From contig NZ_LMUS01000001.1 of assembly GCF_009765835.1 (NCBI RefSeq), forward strand, positions 434,001 to 498,000: a stretch of 64,000 nucleotides of DNA, given 5' to 3'. Source of the DNA: Granulicella sp. L56 (GTDB lineage Bacteria > Acidobacteriota > Terriglobia > Terriglobales > Acidobacteriaceae). Position numbers and translations under genes: made by a program. Of the stretch, positions 43,565 through 51,629 are shown one piece after another. Position 1 is the first letter of the stretch, and each line of letters starts with the position of its first letter. Below the pieces are notes generated by a model that did not search any database, had not been told where the DNA came from, and saw nothing but the letters and a program-made list of their open reading frames with translations.

Positions 43565-44843
43565 GAGTACCTCCAACGGCAGCCAGTTCAGGTTCCGCAG
43601 CGCCATCCAACTCCCGCAGGTAGGCATCGAAGTCAGCCAGGCGAGGGCGAACGGCGCGCTCTTCCCGATAGTGTCCGGTCAGCGCGTCAGTTGTTTTAAG
43701 ACCGTTGCCGGTGATGCAGGCAACCGTGAGTTCGTCGGGGGAGATCCGTCCGTGAGCGTAGAGGCGAGCCGTGACGGCGGTGGTAACGCCTCCGGCGGTC
43801 TCCGTGAAGATACCTTCGGTCTCTGCAAGCTCTTGCATGCCGGATACGAGTTCTACATCGGAGACGTCTTCAGCCCAGCCGCCCGTGGCGCGGATCATCT
43901 GCGACGCTGCGGGGCCATCGGCAGGATTGCCGATCGCGAGGGAGCGGGCAATAGTATTGGGCCGCTGGGGCTCGATGAAGTCATTGCCCAGCTTGACAGC
44001 CTGAGAGATGGGCGAGCATCCGGTAGCCTGGGCACCGAAGAAACGGACATGCTTCTCTTCGACAAGGCCAAGATAGATGAGCTCCTGGAAGGCCTTGCGG
44101 ATCTTGCGAATGAGCGAGCCGCCAGCCATGGGGACGATGACGTTGTCGGGCAGCCGCCAGCCCAGTTTCTCGGCGATCTCGTAGCCTACCGTCTTCGAGC
44201 CTTCAGCGTAGTAGGGGCGGAGATTGACGTTGACGAAACCCCAGTTGTACTCGTCGGCGATCTGGCTGCAGAGACGGTTGACGTGATCGTAGTTGCCGTC
44301 GATGCGGACCAGACGGGCACCATAGACCTGGGTGTTAAGGATCTTGGCGGCTTCGAGCTCAGCCGGAACGAGGATGCACGCCTTGATACCCAGGCGCGCG
44401 GCCTGTGCGGCTACTGAGTTGGCCAGATTGCCGGTGGAAGAGCAGCCAACGGTATCAAAGCCGAAGCGCTGGGCATTTGCCAAAGCTACGGAGACGACAC
44501 GGTCCTTGAAGCTAAGAGTTGGGAAGCAGACGGCGTCGTTCTTAAGGTAGAGATTGGTTGCGCCGATGCGCTTGCCGAGATTGTTGGCCTTGATGAGAGG
44601 CGTGAAGCCGACGGGAAGGTCGGGCTGGTAGCCTGCGGGAATGGGCAGGAGAGCGGCGTAGCGCCAGATGCTGGGCGGGCCTGCTGCGATGGCTTCGCGG
44701 GTGAAGACACCGCGTGCTGCTTCCAGATCGTAGGCCACTTCAAGCGGGGCCAGGCAATCGGGGCATGCGGACAGTGGCTGGTTGCCAAACCGCTTTCCGC
44801 ACTCATTGCATTTCAGCTCATACACCGTACAGGAATAGTTCAT
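43554..44843 (-). CDS. thrC: Threonine-synthase-like PLP enzyme paired with a sulfur carrier
   Basis: A 429-aa fold-II PLP enzyme. An N-terminal zinc ribbon (Cys12, 15, 27, 30) precedes the PLP Lys113 in FPTLSFKDRVVSVALANAQR and the phosphate loop CSSTGNLANSVAAQAARLGI; NLRPYYAEGSKTVGYEIAEK and LAIGNPADGP follow. Standard threonine synthases have NPTGSFKDRG, so Leu replaces the Gly here. This subgroup is often next to a MoaD-like gene in Actinobacteria too. The 11-bp overlap with moaD and a SAM riboswitch suggest a sulfur or methionine role rather than, or besides, threonine synthesis. Confidence 0.85.
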   Translation of the reverse strand: MNYSCTVYELKCNECGKRFGNQPLSACPDCLAPLEVAYDLEAARGVFTREAIAAGPPSIWRYAALLPIPAGYQPDLPVGFTPLIKANNLGKRIGATNLYLKNDAVCFPTLSFKDRVVSVALANAQRFGFDTVGCSSTGNLANSVAAQAARLGIKACILVPAELEAAKILNTQVYGARLVRIDGNYDHVNRLCSQIADEYNWGFVNVNLRPYYAEGSKTVGYEIAEKLGWRLPDNVIVPMAGGSLIRKIRKAFQELIYLGLVEEKHVRFFGAQATGCSPISQAVKLGNDFIEPQRPNTIARSLAIGNPADGPAASQMIRATGGWAEDVSDVELVSGMQELAETEGIFTETAGGVTTAVTARLYAHGRISPDELTVACITGNGLKTTDALTGHYREERAVRPRLADFDAYLRELDGAAEPELAAVGGTHGN

Positions 44844-44961
44844 TACGCTCTCTCCGAGAGGAGGAGTTTTGAACCTGCGACATACTCTCTTTTATGGGAA
44901 CGCCGCGAACGGCCAGGAAGGTGAAATGGGGTGCAACCTAACATTTTGGCTGCGTGCTCCT

Positions 44962-45069
44962 AATCTCATGTTCCCTGTTTCCAGGAGAGAGTTGACACCG
45001 GTACGCGTTTGTTCTGTCCGGTTGTCGTGGCGTCACAGGGCTCGTCCCTCAACCACTCTGCATGAAATT
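44962..45069 (-). promoter_or_regulatory. SAM-I-type riboswitch upstream of thrC-moaD
   Basis: On the minus strand P1 is AATTTCATG (45069-45061) with CATGAGATT (44970-44962). Inside, in S-box order, are GTGGTTGAGGGACGAGCCCT then GTGACGCCAC (P2 with kink-turn elements), GACAACC, the CCGGTGTCAA segment (CGGTGCCAA-like) and the P4 hairpin CCTG-GAAA-CAGG. These are the conserved blocks of the class. It ends 118 bp before the thrC start. SAM would be expected to switch the operon off. Confidence 0.82.
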
Positions 45070-45203
45070 CAAATTTGCCCGAAAGCAAACTGGAATAGTT
45101 AACTTTTAGCACAACACGGTTGCCTCTGCAACTGTGTCAGTTAGTAACTAGATGCATCTCATCAAGCTGCGGCTGCATTTTATTGCGTCCGTGCCGTGGA
45201 AGC

Positions 45204-45581
45204 TTAGCGTGGCTTTGGGACAATATCGCGGACACCTTCGACGAAGGCTGCAGGATCAAACTCCGTACGAACGATCTCATCTGGGCAGTCGGTGAGGATG
45301 GCGACACGCCAGTTGCAAACAAAGGCGATCAACTGGCCAGGCTGAGCTGTCTTGATCTCAGAGCACAGATGTTCCGCTTCGCTAATTCCCGCCTCCCCTT
45401 CAACGTCGATCAGAACAAGATCGTAGGGCCGTGCCCAGAACATGGACATCCCTTCGGCATTGCTGAGAGTGGAATCTACGTCGAAACCCGAGATACGAAG
45501 GATTTGATCGCGCAAGGGCCGTAGCATCTCGCGACGACAGATGTGCAGAATTGCTTGCTTATTGTCTGTGAGTGGTTCCAT
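45204..45581 (-). CDS. Receiver-like (pseudo-receiver) protein
   Basis: A 125-aa single domain with the receiver fold: ILHICRREMLRPLRDQILRI, YDLVLIDVEGEAGISEAEHL with the Asp of LIDV at the phospho-acceptor place (about residue 56), QLIAFVCNWRVAIL. The N-terminal acidic pair is replaced by Cys-Arg (HICRR), and the usual K-P-F is Thr-Glu-Phe, so the active site is degenerate. It may signal without phosphorylation. It has no output domain. Same strand as nuoI, 75 bp downstream. Confidence 0.62.
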   Translation of the reverse strand: MEPLTDNKQAILHICRREMLRPLRDQILRISGFDVDSTLSNAEGMSMFWARPYDLVLIDVEGEAGISEAEHLCSEIKTAQPGQLIAFVCNWRVAILTDCPDEIVRTEFDPAAFVEGVRDIVPKPR

Positions 45582-45656
45582 GATTCCGTTACTTTGTCGT
45601 TGGGCCTTTTTGACTTATCTCTACACTTTGCTGTCAGCCATTTCAGATGATGCCTT

Positions 45657-46160
45657 CTAGGCAAGTATTTCGGCTTCGTCCTTCTCGGAGCGGACGGCGT
45701 CCGGAAGCTTAGCAGAGGGGACGAGCAGATCTTCTTTACGCATCACGAGATTGGTCGCGTTGAGGCTGGCAAGTTCAAAGCCATGCCCGTGCGTGATGGC
45801 ATCGGTCGGGCAAGCCTCGACACAATAGCCGCAGAAGATGCAGCGGTTGTAGTCGATGTTGTAGACCTTGGCGTAGCGCTCGGCAGAGGAGATTCGGACG
45901 GACTCGGTGTTCTCAGCCGCTTCAATATAGATGCAGTTTGATGGGCAGGCTGCGGCACAAAGAAAACAGGCCACACACTTTTCGAGACCGTTCTCATCGC
46001 GCTGAAGCTGGTGCTTGCCGCGGAAACGCTCCTGAAATTTAGCCCCTCGCATTGGACCTTTGCCGTCAGGGTAGTTTTCAACTTCGGTCGGCTGGAACAT
46101 CTCCTTGAGGGTGATGCTCATTCCCTTGGCTATGGCTGCGGCGGCGCGTACTTTGGACAT
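45657..46160 (-). CDS. nuoI: NADH-quinone oxidoreductase subunit I (NuoI)
   Basis: Complex I subunit carrying two 4Fe-4S clusters. The 167-aa product shows GLEKCVACFLCAAACPSNCI (Cys62, 65, 68, 72) and NRCIFCGYCVEACPTDAIT (Cys107, 110, 113, 117). I choose the ATG at 46160 (MSKVRAAAAI), since further upstream sequence is unlike the family. It is not beside any other nuo gene, so it is either a split complex I gene or a second copy. The upstream region holds no other feature that I can name. Confidence 0.92.
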   Translation of the reverse strand: MSKVRAAAAIAKGMSITLKEMFQPTEVENYPDGKGPMRGAKFQERFRGKHQLQRDENGLEKCVACFLCAAACPSNCIYIEAAENTESVRISSAERYAKVYNIDYNRCIFCGYCVEACPTDAITHGHGFELASLNATNLVMRKEDLLVPSAKLPDAVRSEKDEAEILA

Positions 46161-46287
46161 ACTTCCAGTATAACTTGTGTCAGAAGAGCGCTGCTTGACA
46201 CGAAAACAAGCTGAACTTCCGGCTGAAATTTTATCTTCTGCGTCGTATGTGCCTGAAGTCCTTGGCCACACAGGGTAGGATGTGGTA

Positions 46288-46827
46288 ATGAAAGCAATTC
46301 GATTTGCTGGCTATCTGACGATGACGATGGTTTTAGGCGGTACTCTGAGCGGGATTCCGGCACAGGGTCAGGGGATGCCGGAACATGCCCACGTCCAGGC
46401 CGTGCTATCGACGAGCCTGACACTTGTTATAGAAGGTAAGGCGACGACGCTATCCGTAGCTGAGCTGCAGGCGATGCCGCAGAAGACGGTCACCGTCCAC
46501 AATCCGCATACAAAGATGGATGAGAACTACACCGGCGTGGAGTTGAGCGATCTGCTGGCGAAGTATGGCGCAGCGCTGGACAAGACGACACAGCGTCGAA
46601 TCCTGCGTAGCTACCTACGGGTGGAAGGGACGGACCATTACTTTGTGCTGTACTCCGCCGCAGAAATTGAAGGGGAGATACACAACGTCGATGTCATTGT
46701 GGCTACCGGCATGAATGGCAGCGGGGTAGGAGAAGACGGAGCGATCAAGCTGGTGGCCAGCGGAGACAAGAAGCCGATGCGTTGGGTAAGAAACGCTACG
46801 AAAATTTCGCTGGTGACGGTGGATTAA
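46288..46827 (+). CDS. Exported molybdopterin-binding-domain-like protein
   Basis: A 179-aa protein with a signal peptide (GYLTMTMVLGGTLSGIPAQG) and a domain like the oxidoreductase molybdopterin-binding (sulfite oxidase-like) fold: TTLSVAELQAMPQKTVTVHN, YTGVELSDLLAKYGA, TDHYFVLYSAAEIEG, KPMRWVRNATKISLVTV. The catalytic Cys region is not seen, so it may bind no cofactor. ATG at 46288 is used; GTG at 46282 is open. It is 11 bp before the LysR gene in the same direction. Confidence 0.68.
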   Translation: MKAIRFAGYLTMTMVLGGTLSGIPAQGQGMPEHAHVQAVLSTSLTLVIEGKATTLSVAELQAMPQKTVTVHNPHTKMDENYTGVELSDLLAKYGAALDKTTQRRILRSYLRVEGTDHYFVLYSAAEIEGEIHNVDVIVATGMNGSGVGEDGAIKLVASGDKKPMRWVRNATKISLVTVD

Positions 46828-46838
46828 GGGGATTCATC

Positions 46839-47750
46839 ATGGACTTTGAACAGTTGAAGACATTCGTCGAGGTACAGCGGCAAAAGAGTTTTTCCAAGGC
46901 GGCCGAGAAGTTGCGGATTACGCAGCCGGCAGTCTCCGCGCAGATTCGCTCGTTGGAGCGTGAGATAGGAGAGACGTTATTCGACCGCAAAGGGGGTAAG
47001 GTGACCTTTACGGCGGCTGGGCGGGTCTTTGAGCCGTTCGCCGAACATGCTCTCGACTGCCAGCGGCACATGATGATGATGGTGGCGGAGCAGCTACGTT
47101 CTCCGCGAGGAGAGGTTGGGATCAGCGCGCAGGAGTCCACCAGCCTGCATGTTCTGCCGGATGTGTTCGTGGAGTTCAAGAAATATTATCCGAAGGTTGC
47201 GCTGAAGATTATTCGGGCAGAGAGAGCACGCACTCTCGAACTGCTCGCTAACCGGGAGATCGATTTTGGGGTTGTCTCTCTTCCTGTAAAAGATGCGCGT
47301 TTTACAGTAGAGACAATTCATCGTGATGAGCTGGTACTTGCAGTTCCGAAGGACCATCCGTTGCGCACCGCAAAAAATGTCGTCGTGAAAGACATTGTGA
47401 AGTTTCCTTTTCTGCTACCCAAGCAGGGACGACAACGGGAATTAATTCTCAACATCTTTGGAATGCAGGATGTTCAGCCCAAGACCGTGATGGAAGTAGA
47501 GAGCGGAGAGCTGATGAAGCGCTTCATTCTTGCGGGACTCGGCATTGGCTTCCTGCCGAGCGCCAACATTGCGGATGAGATCAAGCGGGGTACTTTGGAG
47601 ATTGTGAAGATTGAATCGCTGCGCCTGTCACGCGATCTGGGGATCGTCTATCTCAAGGAGAAATCGATGACACGAGCCACGAAAGCGTTTCTGGAGATTG
47701 CCACTCGCGATGTCGGCGGACCTGGTTCTGCGGGGCTTCCGACAGAATAA
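46839..47750 (+). CDS. LysR-family transcriptional regulator
   Basis: The 303-aa product has the N-terminal helix-turn-helix (FVEVQRQKSFSKAAEKLRIT QPAVSAQIRSLE) and the two-lobed effector-binding domain (EVGISAQESTSLHVLPDVFV; FILAGLGIGFLPSANIADE). ATG at 46839 follows AAGGGG. It is 11 bp after the molybdopterin-domain gene and may be co-expressed with it, which suggests a shared small-molecule signal (unknown; inference). Confidence 0.9.
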   Translation: MDFEQLKTFVEVQRQKSFSKAAEKLRITQPAVSAQIRSLEREIGETLFDRKGGKVTFTAAGRVFEPFAEHALDCQRHMMMMVAEQLRSPRGEVGISAQESTSLHVLPDVFVEFKKYYPKVALKIIRAERARTLELLANREIDFGVVSLPVKDARFTVETIHRDELVLAVPKDHPLRTAKNVVVKDIVKFPFLLPKQGRQRELILNIFGMQDVQPKTVMEVESGELMKRFILAGLGIGFLPSANIADEIKRGTLEIVKIESLRLSRDLGIVYLKEKSMTRATKAFLEIATRDVGGPGSAGLPTE

Positions 47751-47777
47751 GCCGTTACGAGATATGGAAATGCGAGA

Positions 47778-47815
47778 AAAGCCCGCATCGAGTTTTATCA
47801 TTCGATGCGGGCTTT
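47778..47815. terminator. Bidirectional terminator between lysR and glnK
   Basis: AAAGCCCGCATCGA, 10-base loop, TCGATGCGGGCTTT, a 14-bp perfect stem between convergent genes. Confidence 0.9.
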
Positions 47816-47825
47816 CCCGAATGCT

Positions 47826-48164
47826 CTACAAGGCCCGCTCTCCGCGTTCCTGGTTTCTTATACGAATCGCGTCTTCGGCTTTGAAGAGGAATATCTTTCC
47901 ATCACCTATCTCTCCCGTCGCACCATGTTTGATGATGGCTTCGATGATTGGCTCGACACGCTCGTCAGGGACAACGATTTCGACGCGCAGCTTGGGAATG
48001 AGGCTGACTTCATACTCTCGCCCGCGATAAGTTTCGGTGTGGCCTTTCTGCCTGCCATGCCCGCGAACCTCTCCTACTGTCATGCCCTCGACACCGAGAT
48101 CCGAGAGTGCTTCTTTGATCGCGTCAAATTTGTTTGGTCTTACAATCGCCTCTATTTTTGTCAT
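47826..48164 (-). CDS. glnK: PII nitrogen regulatory protein (GlnK-type)
   Basis: Signals nitrogen and energy state by binding ATP/ADP and 2-oxoglutarate. The 112-aa product begins MTKIEAIVRPNKFDAIKEAL and has the T-loop KGHTETYRGREYEVSLIPKL with Tyr51 available for uridylylation, then GEIGDGKIFLFKAEDAIRIR. It follows amtB on the same strand, 95 bp downstream. GlnK normally blocks AmtB when nitrogen is plentiful. Whether it is named GlnB or GlnK is a matter of context; the amtB link favours GlnK. Confidence 0.96.
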   Translation of the reverse strand: MTKIEAIVRPNKFDAIKEALSDLGVEGMTVGEVRGHGRQKGHTETYRGREYEVSLIPKLRVEIVVPDERVEPIIEAIIKHGATGEIGDGKIFLFKAEDAIRIRNQERGERAL

Positions 48165-48259
48165 GCTGTCCTCGCATCGATTTCATCGGGTTGAATGGTG
48201 AGCTTCAAAAGAAGAGCACGACGCGAGGGAATGTCCGATAGCGGCCATTCCCTCACGGG

Positions 48260-49822
48260 CTATCTGCCGTCCGTCATGCCCGAAGGTGAGCCAAGGGCGG
48301 TGATGACGTATTCGGGATACGCTGAGATGCCGTGCTCGTGCAGATCGATGCCGTAGAGTTCGCCCTCTTTCGATACACGCAGCGTACCGGTGAGATTGAC
48401 CACCCACATGAGCAGCATGGCTACCGCAAAGGTCGATACAGTAATGATCGCGCTCCCAATGAACTGTGCCTTGAGGAGCGTCAACCCGCCACCGTAGAAG
48501 AGACCTCTCAGCGGTGCGCTGTTGTCCGGAGCGAGTGGCCCGGTGGCACCGTACTTACCCACGGCGAAGAAGCCGAGAGAGAGCGTGCCCCATATGCCGC
48601 ACAGTCCATGAACGGGAACCGCGCCGATAGGATCGTCGATGCGGAGCCACTCCAGTAACTCGACTCCCAACACAACGATAATGCCAGCGATACCACCCAG
48701 AATAATCGACCCGGTTGGACTTACCCAATAGCAAGGGCAGGTAATTGCCACAAGTCCCGCAAGGAAGCCATTGACCGTGAAGCTGATATCCCATTTCTTG
48801 CTCATGAAGTAAGCGAACGTCATGGCAGTGAGGCCAGCAGCGCAGGCGGCGAGGGTTGTATTTGCAGAGATTCTGCCGATGCCCTCAAAGTCCATTGCGG
48901 AGAGCGTGCTGCCAGGGTTGAATCCGTACCAGCCGAACCAGAGAAGCAAGCCGCCCGATGCAGCAATCGTAAGGTCATGAGGAAGCATAGGGCCGCCGCC
49001 ATCGCGCTTGAACTTGCGACCAAGGCGCGGGCCAAGAACGATTGCCCCCGCAAGAGCGACCATGCCGCCGATGGTATGTACGACTGTCGAGCCAGCGAAA
49101 TCGTGAAAGCTTTGGCCGAGGGTGGGAAGAAAGAAGCCGGTGCTTCCCATGGTTGCGAGGAAACCGTCCGGGCCCCATGCCCAGTGGCCGATGATGGGAT
49201 AGATGAAGCCGGAGACGCCAAGACTGTAGAGCAAGTCTCCGACAAAACCGGTACGTCCGATCATCGCTCCCGAGGTGATGGTGGAGCAGGTATCAGCGAA
49301 GGCGAACTGGAAGATCCAGAAGGCCAGGAAGCTGACGCCGGTGGACTCGTAAGTTGCCGGGATATCTTTCAGAAAGAACCAATGATAGCCGATGAAGCCA
49401 TTGCCATGGCTGAACATGAATGAGAAGCCGATGGCATAGAAGAGCAGGCCACAGAGACAGGTATCGACGATACACTCCATCAACACGTTGACCGTCTCTC
49501 GAGATCGACAAAAGCCAGCCTCAAGCATGGTGAAGCCGACTTGCATTCCGAAAACAAGGAAGGCCGCGACCAGCGTCCACATGGTGTTGACTGGGTTGAC
49601 GATATCGGCTGCTTTGACCGGTGAATCGGCAGCCAACACGTTGGTAAAGCAGAGCTCGGTGATAAAGGTGGCGACCAGCATGACGGCCGCAACACCAAGC
49701 ACCTTGCCGGCGAGCAGAACCATGCCGTAACGGCGCCACTGAGCCTCGTGCAGGCGCTCGCCCAATCGGCTGATCTTCTGCGGGAAGGATAGTCTTACTG
49801 CCTGGTTCACTGTTTGTGACAT
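48260..49822 (-). CDS. amtB: Ammonium transporter AmtB
   Basis: Ammonium channel of the Amt/Mep/Rh family in the inner membrane. The 520-aa protein has about 11-12 membrane segments and the conserved FAGSTVVHTIGGMVALAGAI near residue 245, ASGGLLLWFGWYGFNPGS, and VPVHGLCGIWGTLSLGFFAV with the pore His. It is about 100 aa longer than E. coli AmtB, the extra being an N-terminal stretch (about 55 residues before the first periplasmic segment). It leads amtB-glnK and diverges from the porin gene with a 497-bp gap. Confidence 0.96.
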   Translation of the reverse strand: MSQTVNQAVRLSFPQKISRLGERLHEAQWRRYGMVLLAGKVLGVAAVMLVATFITELCFTNVLAADSPVKAADIVNPVNTMWTLVAAFLVFGMQVGFTMLEAGFCRSRETVNVLMECIVDTCLCGLLFYAIGFSFMFSHGNGFIGYHWFFLKDIPATYESTGVSFLAFWIFQFAFADTCSTITSGAMIGRTGFVGDLLYSLGVSGFIYPIIGHWAWGPDGFLATMGSTGFFLPTLGQSFHDFAGSTVVHTIGGMVALAGAIVLGPRLGRKFKRDGGGPMLPHDLTIAASGGLLLWFGWYGFNPGSTLSAMDFEGIGRISANTTLAACAAGLTAMTFAYFMSKKWDISFTVNGFLAGLVAITCPCYWVSPTGSIILGGIAGIIVVLGVELLEWLRIDDPIGAVPVHGLCGIWGTLSLGFFAVGKYGATGPLAPDNSAPLRGLFYGGGLTLLKAQFIGSAIITVSTFAVAMLLMWVVNLTGTLRVSKEGELYGIDLHEHGISAYPEYVITALGSPSGMTDGR

Positions 49823-50319
49823 TCAGAGAACTCCTTTGCTGGAAAGTAGATGACGCTATTGAGACACATATCGCTAAGACCTGGAAGGCGCCTGGAGCCC
49901 AACTGCCTGATTTTGCGATCCCTGGTTACGTTGCGGTAGCTGTACCGTACACAGCCCGTTACCGGGCATCAAGAGCTCATTCGCAGAAGAACTTTTTTCT
50001 ATGGACCGCATTACTTTTTGCGACCGATACACGGATAAAGGCAGAGTATTCAGCCATCAAGATAGCTTTTTTTGATATGCCATATCGAATGCATTGATTC
50101 GCGCAGAATGCCGAAAGAATGCCGAAATCTGCGTGCTATACCCAACTTACACACACTTAGCAACCTGCTCAGACTCACACTCTGGCAGGATGAGGGCCAT
50201 CAATCACCGCTGGAATTTGCGCCAGCATGCTTATGACTTCTTAACGGTTTCCATACGAACTTCCTATCATTTGCGCTCTACCATCACAGCACATAACAAG
50301 AGAGAGGACACTGAAAACG
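49823..50319. other. 497-bp divergent intergenic region between amtB and a porin gene
   Basis: No gene is supported here. It must hold promoters for both sides. A TGGCAGGATGAGGGCC stretch near 50183-50198 has the GG-N10-GC spacing of a sigma-54 promoter but a poor -12 side. A direct repeat GCAGAATGCCGAAAGAATGC occurs near 50103-50122. Confidence 0.4.
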
Positions 50320-51555
50320 ATGGCTCAATCAAAGAGGAAGACTGCACTTACGAGAACCATGATCGCGGCCTTGGCATGTTGCGCCGGAGCACTTTTAACT
50401 ACGCAGCACTCCCAGGCACAGGACGCATCTCCACCCCCTCCTCCGTCAAGCACAGCACCCGCGACACCTCCCAGCACAGCACCGGCTGCTGCTCCCGCCG
50501 CTGCCGCACCGTCGGTCTGGAGCGTTGGCGGAATCGACTTCAGCGGTCTCGTCGATGGCTATTACAACTTCAATGCGAACCATCCGCCCGATAGCACCAA
50601 CGGAAACCAGCTCCACAACTTCGACTATGACGCCAATACCTTTAGCTTGAATATGGCCAAGCTGACGATGTCTCACGATCCCGATCCCGTGGGATTCCGG
50701 ATCGATCTTGGGTTTGGGAAAGCTTTCAACGAAATCCTCAGCACCGAGCCGAACTTCAAGCATCTGGAGCAAGCGTTCGTTAGCTGGAAACCCACCAAGG
50801 GCAAGGGATTTGAGGCTGACTTCGGTGAGTTTGTAACCTCGGCTGGCGCAGAAGTAATTGAGACGAAGGACAACTGGAACTACTCACGCTCACTGCTGTT
50901 CTCGCTGGCAATTCCCTACTACCATGTCGGACTTCGCACTTCTATGCCACTGACCAAAAGCTTTACCGCCGGAGTTCAAGTTGTAAATGGATGGAATAAC
51001 TTCAGCGATAACAACAGCGGCAAAACCATTGGACTTACTGGTGTTTACACCAAGCCAAAGTACACGCTGAGCACGAACTACTATGTCGGTCCCGAGAACA
51101 ACAAAACCAACAAGGGATATCGTAATCTTTTCGATACCACACTGTTGCTGACACCAAGTCCGAAGGTCAGCGCGTATATCAATTACGACTATGGCCAGAA
51201 CCGGAATGCAGACGTCATCGATAGCGAAGTTGCGACTCCACAGTACGAGACGACCGATCTGTCTCACTGGCAAGGCATCGCTGCGGCTCTGCATTATCAG
51301 GCCACAGGTAAAGTTGCCTTTACCCCTCGCTTTGAATACTTCAAGGACGAGTCGGGGTTCTCAACCGGGACAGTGCAAAATGTCAACGAATTTACTTTGA
51401 CCGGAGAATACAAGATGCCAGAAGGACTTCTGGCACGGCTTGAATTCCGCCGCGATGACTCCGACCAACCGTATTTCGTAAAAGGCAGCCGCCTCGTAAA
51501 TGCTCAATCAACTTTAGAGGCTGGAGTAGTCGCCTTCTTCGGACCAAAGAGGTAG
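50320..51555 (+). CDS. Outer-membrane porin (BBP2-type beta-barrel)
   Basis: A 411-aa protein: a signal peptide (MIAALACCAGALLTTQHSQAQ), a Pro/Ala/Ser linker (about residues 36-65), then a beta-barrel of alternating strands ending VVAFFGPKR. The barrel starts GGIDFSGLVDGYYNFNANHP; the BBP2 layout (DANTFSLNMAKLTMSHDPDP, FVSWKPTKGKGFEADFGEF) fits OmpL-like porins. It lies between amtB and glnA, so it may let small nitrogen compounds in (inference). The C-terminus lacks the usual Phe. Confidence 0.8.
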   Translation: MAQSKRKTALTRTMIAALACCAGALLTTQHSQAQDASPPPPPSSTAPATPPSTAPAAAPAAAAPSVWSVGGIDFSGLVDGYYNFNANHPPDSTNGNQLHNFDYDANTFSLNMAKLTMSHDPDPVGFRIDLGFGKAFNEILSTEPNFKHLEQAFVSWKPTKGKGFEADFGEFVTSAGAEVIETKDNWNYSRSLLFSLAIPYYHVGLRTSMPLTKSFTAGVQVVNGWNNFSDNNSGKTIGLTGVYTKPKYTLSTNYYVGPENNKTNKGYRNLFDTTLLLTPSPKVSAYINYDYGQNRNADVIDSEVATPQYETTDLSHWQGIAAALHYQATGKVAFTPRFEYFKDESGFSTGTVQNVNEFTLTGEYKMPEGLLARLEFRRDDSDQPYFVKGSRLVNAQSTLEAGVVAFFGPKR

Positions 51556-51629
51556 GAGATTTCAGTATGAGGACTACTTGTTCCCTTTTGCTTGATTCAA
51601 CGATATCTACCCGATAACTAAGGAGCACT

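Noticed and set aside
50183..50198. Sigma-54 promoter for the porin gene
   Set aside because: Spacing GG-N10-GC fits but the -12 part is poor and it is over 120 bp from the start; kept only as a note for the intergenic region.
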